A stretch of DNA of 64,000 bases from Terrimesophilobacter sp963702165 (GCA_963702165.1 OY969722.1:124001-188000); one strand, 5' to 3'. Counted from the stretch's first letter, positions 53,349 to 63,221 are shown. A program made the numbers and translations. The notes: generated by a model from the letters alone, not told the origin.

Positions 53349-54047
53349 GTGACCAACGCCGAGCTCGAGTCCACCGGCTTTGCGCTCGCGGAGCAGCTCG
53401 GGGTCGAAATCGATCCCGAGCTTTTCGTGCTTGCGCTCACGCACCGGTCGTACGCCTACGAGCACGGCGGGATCGCGCACAACGAGCGGCTCGAGTTCCT
53501 CGGCGACTCGATCCTCGGCCAAGCGGTTACCGTGTGGCTGTACACGAGCTACCCCGACCTGGACGAGGGATCCCTCGCGAAGCGGCGGGCGAGCCTCGTC
53601 AGCAGTGCAGCCCTTGCTGAGGTCGCGCGGGCGATCGGACTTGGAGCTCACCTGCGCCTGGGGCGCGGCGAAGAGCTGACCGGCGGGCGCGAGAAGTCGT
53701 CGATCCTCGCCGACACAGTCGAAGCGGTGATCGGTGCCGTGTATCTCGGCGCGGGCGGCGACGTCGCCACCGACCTCGTTCTGCGGCTGATCGTCCCACT
53801 GCTGGATGACCCGGACCGCTTCGGCGCCGCAATGGACCCCAAGACGAGCCTGCAGGAACTGGCCGCCGGACTGGGTCGCGGCACCCCGCACTACACGGTC
53901 ACCGACAGCGGACCGGATCACTCAAAGCGCTTCTTCGCCACCGTGTCCCTCGGCCGCGAGGAGATCGCGAGCGGCTCAGGCACCAGCAAGAAGCATGCCG
54001 AGATGGATGCGGCCCTGAACGCCTGGACCGCACTGCAGGCTCCCTGA
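53349..54047 (+). CDS. rnc: Ribonuclease III
   Basis: 232 residues from GTG 53349. RNase III signature NERLEFLGDSILG near residue 45, second acidic site ADTVEAVIGAVYL near 118, and C-terminal dsRNA-binding domain from about 155 (DPKTSLQELAAGLGRGTPHYTV ... SGTSKKHAEMDAALNAW). It cuts double-stranded RNA in rRNA maturation and mRNA turnover. mutM begins one base after its stop. Confidence 0.96.
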   Translation: MTNAELESTGFALAEQLGVEIDPELFVLALTHRSYAYEHGGIAHNERLEFLGDSILGQAVTVWLYTSYPDLDEGSLAKRRASLVSSAALAEVARAIGLGAHLRLGRGEELTGGREKSSILADTVEAVIGAVYLGAGGDVATDLVLRLIVPLLDDPDRFGAAMDPKTSLQELAAGLGRGTPHYTVTDSGPDHSKRFFATVSLGREEIASGSGTSKKHAEMDAALNAWTALQAP

Positions 54048-54048
54048 C

Positions 54049-54981
54049 GTGCCGGAACTCCCCGAAGTCGAGGTCGTCCGCCTGGGTCTGCAACCGGCGG
54101 TCGCCGGCGCAACCGTGACGGCGGTCACGGTGCTCGACGAGCGCTCGCTGCGCCGCCATCCGGGACCGGCCGAGGACTTCGTCGACCGGCTCACCGGCGC
54201 GCAGCTGGCGGCTCCCTCCCGCCGCGGCAAGTTCCTCTGGCTCCCCCTGAAAACGCAGGAGGTCGGCGCCGAAAACGCCGATCCGGCACCGGAAGCGGCT
54301 GTTTCGGCGGAATCTCCTGCATTTTCAGAAGCGGTCGTCGTGCACCTCGGCATGAGCGGGCAGGTGCTCGTGCGCGATCGCGACGCCGACGACCGGCTCA
54401 CGCGCATCCGGCTCGACCTGGAGCATCCAGTCGCGGGGCCGGTGCGGCTGAACTTCGTCGATCAGCGCATCTTCGGGTCGATGGCCATCGACGAGCTGAT
54501 ACCGGATGGCGGTGGCGGGCGGGTGCCGCGCAGCGTCGCGCACATCGCTCGCGACCCGCTCGACCCGCTGTTCGACGACCGGGAGTTCCTCCGGCGACTC
54601 GCCATGCGCCGCACCGGCATCAAGCGCGCACTGCTGGATCAGACACTGATCAGCGGCATCGGCAACATCTACGCGGATGAGGCACTGTGGGCAGCGCGGG
54701 TCCACTACGACCAGCCGACCGCGAGCCTGAGCCGGCCCCGCGCGAAGCGGCTGCTCGAGGAAGTGCGCTCGGTGCTCGGCAACGCGCTCATCGAGGGCGG
54801 GACGAGCTTCGACTGGCAGTACCTGAACGTCAACGGCGAGGCCGGCTACTTCGCGCACTCGCTCAACGCCTACGGACGCCAAGGCGAGCCATGCGCGCGC
54901 TGCGGCCGCCCGATCGTGCGCGAGACCTTCATGAATCGGGGCAGTCACTTCTGTGCGCACTGCCAACGCATCCGCGGCTGA
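54049..54981 (+). CDS. mutM: Formamidopyrimidine-DNA glycosylase
   Basis: 310 residues, GTG start giving the required N-terminal PELPEVEVVR (catalytic Pro2, Glu3). HLGMSGQVLV near 97, H2TH region ALLDQTLISGIGNIYADEAL near 195 and a C-terminal zinc finger CARCGRPIVRETFMNRGSHFCAHC. It removes 8-oxoguanine from DNA. It is slightly longer than the usual ~275-290 because of an Ala/Glu-rich insert of about 25 residues (70-95) between the first strands. Confidence 0.96.
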   Translation: MPELPEVEVVRLGLQPAVAGATVTAVTVLDERSLRRHPGPAEDFVDRLTGAQLAAPSRRGKFLWLPLKTQEVGAENADPAPEAAVSAESPAFSEAVVVHLGMSGQVLVRDRDADDRLTRIRLDLEHPVAGPVRLNFVDQRIFGSMAIDELIPDGGGGRVPRSVAHIARDPLDPLFDDREFLRRLAMRRTGIKRALLDQTLISGIGNIYADEALWAARVHYDQPTASLSRPRAKRLLEEVRSVLGNALIEGGTSFDWQYLNVNGEAGYFAHSLNAYGRQGEPCARCGRPIVRETFMNRGSHFCAHCQRIRG

Positions 54982-55005
54982 CCTGCGCCGAACCGCCCCA
55001 GGCGG

Positions 55006-55019
55006 GAGAAGCGCTTCTC
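55006..55019. promoter_or_regulatory. LacI-family type operator upstream of sugar importer
   Basis: Perfect 14-bp palindrome GAGAAGCGCTTCTC with the central CG and AAGCGCTT core typical of LacI/GalR-family sites. It lies 133 bases before the binding-protein start. No LacI-type regulator gene is in the window, so a regulator encoded elsewhere is assumed. Confidence 0.6.
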
Positions 55020-55028
55020 TGACTCATT

Positions 55029-55064
55029 CCTGAGATTCGCTTCACGAAGCCTGAGATTCGCTTC
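55029..55064. repeat. Two 15-bp direct repeats, 21 bp apart
   Basis: CCTGAGATTCGCTTC occurs at 55029-55043 and again at 55050-55064, start to start exactly 21 bases (two helical turns). GCTTCACGAAGC between them is an inverted repeat. Same-face spacing suggests a second operator bound cooperatively, next to the palindrome at 55006. Confidence 0.6.
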
Positions 55065-55151
55065 CAACCGCCGGGGTTCGGGGTACTTTGTGCGCAAGTC
55101 GGCGCCGGACGGCGCACCCCACGCAAACCCGAGCACGTGAGGGAGCAAGTC

Positions 55152-56521
55152 ATGAAGAGGTCATTCCCGTTTGCCGTCGCCGCAGCCAGCGCATTGCTGC
55201 TGACATCGTGCGCGGTCGGCACTGGCACGCAGAACACCGAAGACAAGACCAAGTACGACCCGTCCGCCGAACTCAGCGGCAAGCTGAACGTCATGGGCTT
55301 CGGCGCCGGCGACGAGATCGCCAAGACGCGCTACGATCTCGCCGTCAAGGCACTCGGCGCCGTCGACGTCACCCTCATCGAGGGCGACCTGGACATGCAG
55401 CAGTTCCTGTCATCGGTCGCGGCCGGCGACCCGCCCGAACTCCTGTACGCCAACCGCGACCAGATCGGATCACTCGCGGCGCGCGGGGCGATCATCCCCC
55501 TCGACAACTGCATCAAGGGGGAGGGCGTCGACACCAGCCAATTCGTCGAGTCGGCCCTGAGCCAGGTGACCTTCAACGACAGCGTCTACGGCATTCCCGA
55601 ATTCAACGTCGTGCAGCTCACCATGGCGAACCAGAGCCTTCTGGACGGTGCCGGACTCACCATCGAGGACGTGAACGGCTCCGACTGGGACGCCGTCACC
55701 GCGGCGAACCGGGCGCTGACGGTCGATGACGGCGGGCTGTCGGTCATCGGCGTCGACTCCAAGCTGCCCGAGTTCTTCCCGCTGTGGGCCAAGGCCAACG
55801 GCGTGGACCTCCTCAGCCAGGACGGCCGCACCGCCAACCTGAACGACCCCGGCGCCGTGCGAGGCGCTCGAGTTCGCGGTCGGCATCTACGAAGACCAGG
55901 GCGGCTTCAGCGCAGTGAAGGCGTACCGCGACTCCGCCGACTTCTTCGGCAGCGGCAACCAGTTCGCGACCAACGTCCTCGGTTCCATGTGGATGGAGCA
56001 GTGGTACCTGAACGTCCTGAACGACGTGTCCCCCGATGCGCCGATGGCGTTCGACACGTTCCGGACCGCCGGATGGCAAGCCGCTCGCGTTCGCCAGCGG
56101 CTCGGCGTGGGCGATCCCCGCAGGCAGCTCCAACCCGGCGGCCGGATGCCGGTTCGCTCGCGTCATGACGGAGGTGGACAGCTGGATCGCTGCAGCGCAG
56201 GCGCGGCTCGACCTGCGCAATAAGGAGGGCACCGCGTTCACCGGCGTCCTCACCGGCAACGCGGTCGCCGACGACCAGATCCGCGCGATGGTCACCTCGG
56301 GTGGGGAGCCGTGGGATTCCGGCGTCAAGGCGATGTACGAGGCCAATGACAACACCTTCAGCCTCCCGGCGAACCCGGCCGACGCGGAGTTCAAGACCAT
56401 CTGGCAGGACGCGGTGAACCGAGTGCTCAACGGTCAGGATGATCCGAAGACCGCCCTTGACGCAGCTCAGAAGGAGGCTCAGTCTGCCCTCGATAAGGCA
56501 TGGGCGTCGATGGAGGACTGA
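55152..56521 (+). pseudogene. Sugar ABC transporter substrate-binding lipoprotein, two frameshifts
   Basis: ATG with GAGGGAGCAAG upstream. Signal peptide and lipobox LLTSC near residue 17. Family 1 solute-binding protein (LSGKLNVMGFGAGDEIAKTR; YGIPEFNVVQLTMANQSLL). Breaks near 55858 (GTGCGAGG, expected GTCGAGG) and near 56070 (GCCGGATGG, expected GCCGATGG) move the frame twice; the pieces join as LEFAVGIYEDQGGFSAVKAY and TFRTADGKPLAFASGSAWAI. Corrected product 455 residues, ending on the ATG of the first permease gene. It delivers an oligosaccharide or sugar to the two permeases downstream. Confidence 0.86.
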
Positions 56522-57471
56522 TGTCCGCTCTGACCCTCGACACCCGGCCGCGCACTGAACGCCCGGCACGGCGGCGGGCCAGGCGCAGGAATGTCATCGC
56601 GGCACTCCTGTTCCTCAGCCCGTGGATCGTCGGCTTCCTGATCTTCACCGCGTGGCCGATCTTCTACAGCGCCTACCTGTCCCTGACCGACTACGACGTC
56701 ATCAACTCCCCGAACTTCGTCGGGTTGGAGAACTACCAACAGATGATCGAGGACCCGAAGGTGAGGCTCGCGCTCGGCAACACGCTGCTGTACACGCTCA
56801 TCAAGGTGCCGTCGTACATGCTGCTGTCGCTCGCCCTTGCGCTCCTGCTTGATCGGGCCGGACGCGCATCCGGTTTCTTCCGCACCGTGTTCTTCCTGCC
56901 CAAGATGACACCGCCGGTCGCGGTCGGCGTGCTGTTCCTGCTGTTGTTCAACGGCCAGAGCGGTCTGGTCAATTCGGTGCTCGGCTGGTTCGGCATAAAC
57001 GGACCAGCGTGGACGACGGATCCGGCCTGGGTGAAACCGGGGCTGGTGCTCATGAGCATGTGGACCGTGGGCGCGAGCGTCATCATCCTGCTCACCGCGC
57101 TGCGTGACGTGCCGAAGGACCTGTACGAGGCGGCGAGGATCGACGGCGCGAACTTCTGGCAGCAGACGAAGAGCGTGACCCTGCCGATGATCAGCCCGAC
57201 GCTGTTCTTCCTCGTCATCGTCAACACGATCGGCGCGTTTCAGACCTTCGATGAGGCGTACACCGCGTTCTTCGGCTCCGGCAACACGACCTACAGCAAC
57301 GATGCGGCCCTGTTCTACGTGATCTACCTGTTCCAGCAGGCGTTCCAGTTCCTGCACATGGGCTACGCGTCGGCGCTCGCCTGGCTGCTGTTCCTCATCA
57401 TCATGACCATCACTGCCGTTCAGGTGATCATGTCCCGCAGGCTCGTGCACTACGAAGGGGGCTCGCGATGA
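56521..57471 (+). CDS. Sugar ABC transporter permease, MalF/UgpA type
   Basis: 316 residues, intact. Its ATG shares a base with the binding-protein stop. Six membrane helices (first at about 26-48, NVIAALLFLSPWIVGFLIFTA) and the EAA loop YEAARIDGANFWQQTKSVTLP near 205-225 that contacts the ATPase. No ATPase gene is in the cluster, which is normal for carbohydrate importers sharing an MsiK-type ATPase. Overlaps the second permease gene (ATGA). Confidence 0.92.
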   Translation: MSALTLDTRPRTERPARRRARRRNVIAALLFLSPWIVGFLIFTAWPIFYSAYLSLTDYDVINSPNFVGLENYQQMIEDPKVRLALGNTLLYTLIKVPSYMLLSLALALLLDRAGRASGFFRTVFFLPKMTPPVAVGVLFLLLFNGQSGLVNSVLGWFGINGPAWTTDPAWVKPGLVLMSMWTVGASVIILLTALRDVPKDLYEAARIDGANFWQQTKSVTLPMISPTLFFLVIVNTIGAFQTFDEAYTAFFGSGNTTYSNDAALFYVIYLFQQAFQFLHMGYASALAWLLFLIIMTITAVQVIMSRRLVHYEGGSR

Positions 57472-58392
57472 CGACCACAGCGCGACTGCCCGGCGTCCCC
57501 GCTCCGCCGCTCGCGAGCACGGATGCTATCGCGGCCGACAGGGGCGTGAAGGGCGGCAAGTCGAAGCGCGGCTGGAAGCGAGTGCTGATCGTCGCGCTGC
57601 TGGTCCTCTTCGGCGTGATCTTCCTGTACCCGTTCGTCTGGCTGATCAGCGCATCCTTCAAGCCGCGCAGCGAGGTCTTCGACAACGCCCTCATCCCGCA
57701 CACCTTCACCTTCGACAACTACATCAACGTGTGGCTGGAGGCACCGCTCGCGCTGTGGCTGGTCAACACCGTGATCGTCACGGTGCTGGCGGCGGTGTCG
57801 GTGACCATCGCAAGTTCCATGGTCGCGTGGGGCTTCGCCTACTTCCAGTTCCGGGGCAGGAACGTCCTGTTCGGGATCGTGCTGGCGCACCATGATGCTG
57901 CCCGGAGCGGTCACGCTGATCCCGACCTTCCTGATCTGGAACGGGCTCGGCGCCACCGGCACGCTGATCCCGCTGTGGGCGGGCAACCTGTTCGGCAGCG
58001 CGTTCTACATCTTCCTGCTGCGCCAGTTCTTCCTGACACTGCCGCGCGACCTGTTCGAAGCGGCGCGGGTGGATGGCGCGAGCAACTGGAAGATCTTCTC
58101 GCGCATCGCGGTGCCACTCACCAAGCCCGCGCTCGCCGTCGTGCTGCTGTTCGAGGCGGAAGCGGCATGGACCGACCTGATGCGCGGCCTCATCTACCTG
58201 CGCGACTCCGCGACGTTCACCGTGCCGCGAGGCCTGAAAGCCCTCGTCGACCAGTTCGGCTTCGGCGGCGAATGGCACTGGGAGATCCTGGTCACGGCAA
58301 GCGTGATCACCACGCTGCCGATCATCATCCTGTTCTTCTTCGGTCAGAAGCAGTTCGTCGAGGGGGTCGCCTCGAGCGGCATCAAGGGGTGA
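57468..58392 (+). pseudogene. Sugar ABC transporter permease, MalG/UgpE type, one frameshift
   Basis: ATG overlapping the previous stop. Frame 1 runs through helices to NVLFGIVLA. The frame breaks near 57885 (GGCGCACC; one base too many) and continues TMMLPGAVTLIPTFLIWNGLG with the EAA loop FEAARVDGASNWKIFSRIAVPL and the typical end QKQFVEGVASSGIKG. The corrected length of 307 residues is normal. The last 11 bases overlap the convergent acetyltransferase gene, so no terminator separates them. Confidence 0.88.
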
Positions 58393-59458
58393 CGTCCAGC
58401 TTCCAGCCGCCGCCATAGCCGACCGGCTCGAACCCGATCGCCTCGTTGACCTCGAGCATGTGCCTGTTCTCCTCGGCGTTGAAGGTCGTAACCGACGGAT
58501 GCCCCGGATGCGCCTCGTCGAGGTACCTCAGGTTGGCCAGCTTGACGAGCATCCCGAGTCCATGACCCCGGTGCTCGCGCAGCACGAGCGTGTCGGCCTG
58601 CGCGACGGCGCGGTCCACCTCAAGGGGGACCTCCAGCTCGGTGAAGGCGACTAGCGTGCCGGACGGCACATACTCCACCGCGGCAACCAGGAACCGGCGT
58701 GGACTCGCCGCTCGGAGTTCATCGAGCGTACGCACGCGCTCCGCGTCCCACAGCTCCTCTGCGTAGTCGAGGCCGCCGCTCGGCGCATCCGTGCTCATGC
58801 GCTGGTGCAGCACCGCGAGGTCGGCGACCCGGTCCTGGGGCGTGCTGCCGACCCAGTGCACCAGTCTGTAGCCCGCATCCGCCGCTACCCGCTCGCGCTC
58901 CGCCAACTCATCGAACCATTCAGTCGGCAGGGGCAGCGGAAGCCGGCTGAAGCGCTCGACCTGCTGCAGCTCGTACCCGCGGCCAAGCAGGAAGCGCGTG
59001 CCGGGATCGGCGAGCGGCACCGCGCCGAATCCGGTCGGCGACGGGAGAGTCTCGCCGTCGGCGGCCTTGTGCAGCACGTAGGACTGCCACGGTCGAAGCC
59101 TTTCGGCCGCCGCGCGCGTCGCGAGCAGGTCGTACAGCGCGGCCCCGATGCCCGCTCGGCGGAACGCCGACAGCACCTCGATCTCGAGCCATCCCTCGTC
59201 GACGCCGTCCTCGACGCGCCAGTTCAGGATGCCGCGAGCGACGATGCGCCCGTCCACCCGTGCGACGTAGGCGATCTTCGGGTCGTACGGATCCAGCCAG
59301 TGCGGCAGCAACTCGGCGGGAGAGTAGGCGAGGTCGTAGTTGCCGACGATCTCCGCCTCGATGTCGTTGCGCACGGTCGTCATCTCGATGAAGTCCAGCG
59401 CATCCGGGGCGTCGATCGACTCCGGGATGTGCAGTTCGTCGATGGTGAACTCGGTCAT
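58382..59458 (-). CDS. Tandem GNAT acetyltransferase
   Basis: 358 residues, ATG with AAGGAG upstream. Two GNAT folds. The N-terminal one has acetyl-CoA loop SAFRRAGIGAALYDLLATRA near 95-115. The C-terminal one has VLREHRGHGLGMLVKLANLR near 292-311 and a typical ending with NEAIGFEPV. The tandem layout resembles mycothiol synthase, but no close signature was seen and the acceptor substrate is unknown. It lies between the sugar importer and smc and is transcribed against both neighbours' direction. Confidence 0.85.
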   Translation of the reverse strand: MTEFTIDELHIPESIDAPDALDFIEMTTVRNDIEAEIVGNYDLAYSPAELLPHWLDPYDPKIAYVARVDGRIVARGILNWRVEDGVDEGWLEIEVLSAFRRAGIGAALYDLLATRAAAERLRPWQSYVLHKAADGETLPSPTGFGAVPLADPGTRFLLGRGYELQQVERFSRLPLPLPTEWFDELAERERVAADAGYRLVHWVGSTPQDRVADLAVLHQRMSTDAPSGGLDYAEELWDAERVRTLDELRAASPRRFLVAAVEYVPSGTLVAFTELEVPLEVDRAVAQADTLVLREHRGHGLGMLVKLANLRYLDEAHPGHPSVTTFNAEENRHMLEVNEAIGFEPVGYGGGWKLDVTP

Positions 59459-59630
59459 CGGGCCGTGCTCCTTGGCTCTCGCGGGTGGCAGCCGCCCAGA
59501 CTAGCGCCCGCTCACGAAGAAAACGCGAATCGACAGACCATTCCGATGCAAAGCGCGGCAGAACGTACCGATGCCCGGCGTCCGGTACCGTATACCGGGT
59601 GAGTCGCGGCGTGCGAAGAAGGGCGAACGG

Positions 59631-62600
59631 GTGTACCTGAAGAGCCTGACCCTCAAGGGGTTCAAGTCCTTCGCTCAGCCGACCACTTTTGCGTTCGAAC
59701 CCGGGGTGACCTGCGTCGTCGGACCGAACGGCTCCGGCAAGTCGAACGTCGTCGACGCTCTCGCCTGGGTGATGGGCGAGCAGGGGGCGAAGACCCTGCG
59801 CGGCGGCAAGATGGAGGACGTCATCTTCGCCGGCACCGCCACCAAGGGGCCGCTCGGTCGCGCCGAGGTGACCCTCACGATCGACAACAGCGATGGCGCG
59901 CTGCCGATCGAGTACAGCGAAGTGACCATCAGCCGCACACTGTTCCGCAACGGCGGCAGCGAGTACGCGATCAACGGCGAGAACTGCAGACTCCTCGACG
60001 TGCAGGAGCTGCTGAGCGACTCCGGCCTCGGCCGGGAGATGCACGTCATCGTCGGCCAGGGACAACTGGACGCGGTCCTGCACGCGAGCCCCGAGGAGCG
60101 CCGCGGTTTCATCGAGGAGGCCGCCGGCATCCTGAAGCACCGCCGCCGCAAGGAGAAGACGCTCCGCAAGCTGGATGCGATGCAGGCCAACCTGACGCGC
60201 CTGAACGACCTCGCGGGTGAACTGCGCAGGCAGCTCAAGCCGCTCGGGCACCAGGCCGAGATCGCACGCGAGGCGCAGTCGATCGCGGCGATCGTGCGCG
60301 ACGCGACCGCCCGCCTGCTCGCCGACGAGCTCGTGTCGCTGCGCGAATCGCTCGCGGTGCACTCGTCGAGCGAGGCGGAGCGCAAGACCGAGCGGATCGT
60401 GCTGCAGGAGCAGCTCGACCAGAACAAGCTGCGCGAGCAGCGCATCGAAGCCGCACAACAGGGCGACCGGGTCGACACCGCCCGGCGCATCGCCTTCGGA
60501 CTCGAACAGGTGCAGGAGCGCCTGCGCGGACTGTTCACGCTCGCAGGCCAGCGGATCGCGCTCCTCGGCGCGCAGGGCGAGGTGCACGACTTCAGCGCCG
60601 GCGTCACCCAACAGCAGGTGGATGACGCGCGTGACGAGGCCGAGCGGCTCGCCGAGCTCATCAGCGACACCGAACAGGCCTGGCAGGAGGCGCAAGCCGT
60701 GAGCGCCAGCGCACGCGCAGCGCTGGACGCGATGGACGATGAGATCGCGCTGCAGAGCTCACTCGTGTCGAAGCACGAACTCGAGCTCGCCGGGCTCACC
60801 GGCGGTGTCGACACCGCAGGCTCCCGGCTCGCCGCGGTACGCGGAGAGGTGCTGCGGCAGCAGAACGCGCTCGACGCCGCGGAGCAGCGCCGAGAGGCCG
60901 CGCTCGCCGAATTCACCAGGCTGGAAGCCGATGCCGCGGTCGGGGAAGCAGGGGAGACCGACCTCGACGCCGCGTACGAAGAGGCGCAAGGCGTCGTGGT
61001 CGCCGCAGAGTCGGAGATCGAGCGCCTGCGGGAGTCGCTGCACACGCTCGAGCGTGAACGCGACGCGCTCGCCGCCCGCACCAACGCGCTCACGCGCGCG
61101 CTCGAAGTCAAGGATGCCGCAGGTGACCTGGTCGCGGCGAAGCTGACCGGCATCCGAGGCATCGTCGCCGACCACATCCAGGTGAAGCCGGGATATGAAG
61201 CCGCCATCGCCGCTGCGCTGGGGAGCCTCGCCGACGGCGTGCTCGCCGAAGACCGCGACACCGCCATCGACGCGGTCGCGCACGCCAAGCAGCACGACCT
61301 GGGCAGGGTCGAGATCGTCGTGGCCGACAGCAGCGCCATGGCACCCGCGTGGCCGACGCTGCCCGGCATCGTCGCCGCGCAATCAGTCGTGGACGCCCCG
61401 GGCGGCGTGCTCGGCATCCTGAGCTACATCGCCATCGCCGACGACCTCGACACCGCGCGCGTGGCGGGCCCGAAGCTCGCCGACGCGGAGCTCGGCGGGC
61501 CGATCACGATCGTGACCAAGGGCGGCGACGTGCTCACCGAGTACGTGCTGCGCGGCGGCTCCGGCGGCAAGCAGGGCCGCATCGAACTGCTCGCGGAACG
61601 CGACGCAGCGGCCGAACGCCTGACCGAGGTGACCTCGCTCATCGAGCGCGCGCGCTTCGAGCTGGCCGAGCAGCGCGGCGTGCTGCAGGTCGCAAAGGAG
61701 CAGTCCCAGCGCGCCCTCGCCACCCTGCGCGAGTTCGACGCCCAGCTGGCCGCGCGCACCGAGAAGCTCAACCGCGCCAAGGTCCAGTTCGAGGCGGCCC
61801 AGGCCGAGGCGCAGCGCCTCGAGAAGGGTCTCGAGCTGGCCACTAACGCGGTGGCGGATGCTGTGGCCGCGGCGGAGAAGGCTGCAGCCGACCTCGAGTC
61901 GGCCCGGTCCCGGCCGAAGCCCATCCTCGACGTCAGCGCGCGCGACGGACTGTCGCAGGAGCTCGACGCGGCCCGCGAGGCCGAGGTCGAGGCGCGACTT
62001 CAGGTCGAGACCGCGCGCGAGCGGGTTCGGGCAGAACGCCAGCGGGCCATGCAGCTGGAGAAGCAGCTCGAGGAGGAGCGCGCCGCCGCCCAGGAGAGCG
62101 CCCGGCGGGCGGTGATCCGGCGTCGCCAGATCGAGCAGGCGCAGCGGGTCGCGGACGCGCTGCCCGCGGTGCTCGACTCGGTGAACCGCTCGGTGACCGC
62201 AGCACGCGTGGAACTGTCCGCGCGCGAAGCCGATCGCGCCAAGCAGAACGAGGAGCTCGCCGAGCTGCGTCGCCAGGAAGCCGGGCTGCGCGAGCGCCTG
62301 ACCGCGGTGAGCGAAAGCGTGCACGGGCTCGAGATGCAGATCTACGAGAAGAAGCTGCACCTGTCGACGCTCGTCGAGCGGGCAGCGGAGGAGCTCGGCC
62401 TCGTGGAGGACGTTCTCGTCGCCGAGTACGGGCCGCAGGTCCCGGTGCCGGATGACGTTGCGCCGGTTGCGGTCGAGCCCCCGGCGGTCGAGCCCGTCGA
62501 GCCCCCCTCGTCGGTCGAGCCCGCCGAGACCCCCTCCGAGGGCAAGCCGTTCAACCGCTCCGAGCAGGAAGCCCGTCTGGCCCGAGCCCAGCGCAAGTAC

Positions 62601-63221
62601 GCGCAGCTCGGTCGCGTCAACCCGCTCGCGCTCGAGGAGTTCGCGGCGCTCGAGCAGCGGCACAAGTTCCTCACCGAGCAGCTCACCGATCTCACGAACA
62701 CTCGCAAGGACCTGCTTACGATCATCGACGAGCTCGATGTGAAGATGAAAGACATCTTCGAGGCCGCGTTCGAGGACACTCGGGCGGCCTTCAACGATGT
62801 CTTCCCTGTGCTGTTCCCCGGCGGCACCGGAAGCATCCGCCTGACCGACCCGGATGACCTGCTCACCACGGGCATCGAGGTCACCGTCAAGCCGGCCGGC
62901 AAGAAGATCGAGCGGCTGTCGCTGCTCTCGGGCGGCGAGCGCTCCCTGGCGGCCGTCGCGCTGCTGATCGCGATCTTCAAGGCGCGCCCGAGCCCGTTCT
63001 ACATCATGGACGAGGTCGAGGCGGCGCTCGACGACGCCAACCTCGGCCGACTGCTGACCATCTTCGAGGAGCTCCGCGAGAATTCGCAGCTCATCGTCAT
63101 CACCCACCAGAAGCGCACCATGGAGATCGCGGATGCGCTCTACGGCGTCTCGATGCGCTCGGACGGGATCAGCGCGGTGGTCGGCCAACGGGTCGCGCGC
63201 GAGGACGAAAAGGCGAGCTGA
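59631..63221 (+). CDS. smc: Chromosome segregation protein SMC
   Basis: 1196 residues from GTG 59631 (YLKSLTLKGFKSFAQPTTF start, AGAAGGGCG upstream). Head: Walker A GPNGSGKSNVVDALAWVMG at about 32-50. Long coiled coils to about 500, hinge at about 500-680 (VAAKLTGIRGIVADHIQVKPGY ... YIAIADDLDTARVAG), second coiled coil, then ABC signature LSLLSGGERSLAAVALLIAIF near 1103 and Walker B FYIMDEVEAALDDANL. A Pro/Glu/Val-rich insert (about 942-978) breaks the coil before the C-terminal head. It condenses and segregates chromosomes with ScpAB. Confidence 0.96.
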   Translation: MYLKSLTLKGFKSFAQPTTFAFEPGVTCVVGPNGSGKSNVVDALAWVMGEQGAKTLRGGKMEDVIFAGTATKGPLGRAEVTLTIDNSDGALPIEYSEVTISRTLFRNGGSEYAINGENCRLLDVQELLSDSGLGREMHVIVGQGQLDAVLHASPEERRGFIEEAAGILKHRRRKEKTLRKLDAMQANLTRLNDLAGELRRQLKPLGHQAEIAREAQSIAAIVRDATARLLADELVSLRESLAVHSSSEAERKTERIVLQEQLDQNKLREQRIEAAQQGDRVDTARRIAFGLEQVQERLRGLFTLAGQRIALLGAQGEVHDFSAGVTQQQVDDARDEAERLAELISDTEQAWQEAQAVSASARAALDAMDDEIALQSSLVSKHELELAGLTGGVDTAGSRLAAVRGEVLRQQNALDAAEQRREAALAEFTRLEADAAVGEAGETDLDAAYEEAQGVVVAAESEIERLRESLHTLERERDALAARTNALTRALEVKDAAGDLVAAKLTGIRGIVADHIQVKPGYEAAIAAALGSLADGVLAEDRDTAIDAVAHAKQHDLGRVEIVVADSSAMAPAWPTLPGIVAAQSVVDAPGGVLGILSYIAIADDLDTARVAGPKLADAELGGPITIVTKGGDVLTEYVLRGGSGGKQGRIELLAERDAAAERLTEVTSLIERARFELAEQRGVLQVAKEQSQRALATLREFDAQLAARTEKLNRAKVQFEAAQAEAQRLEKGLELATNAVADAVAAAEKAAADLESARSRPKPILDVSARDGLSQELDAAREAEVEARLQVETARERVRAERQRAMQLEKQLEEERAAAQESARRAVIRRRQIEQAQRVADALPAVLDSVNRSVTAARVELSAREADRAKQNEELAELRRQEAGLRERLTAVSESVHGLEMQIYEKKLHLSTLVERAAEELGLVEDVLVAEYGPQVPVPDDVAPVAVEPPAVEPVEPPSSVEPAETPSEGKPFNRSEQEARLARAQRKYAQLGRVNPLALEEFAALEQRHKFLTEQLTDLTNTRKDLLTIIDELDVKMKDIFEAAFEDTRAAFNDVFPVLFPGGTGSIRLTDPDDLLTTGIEVTVKPAGKKIERLSLLSGGERSLAAVALLIAIFKARPSPFYIMDEVEAALDDANLGRLLTIFEELRENSQLIVITHQKRTMEIADALYGVSMRSDGISAVVGQRVAREDEKAS

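Noticed and set aside
43929..58392. Programmed frameshifting or genuine pseudogene cluster
   Set aside because: Breaks lack slippery-sequence logic, occur up to five times in one gene and are all +1. Restored proteins are fully conserved, so artefact is the simpler reading, although not proven.
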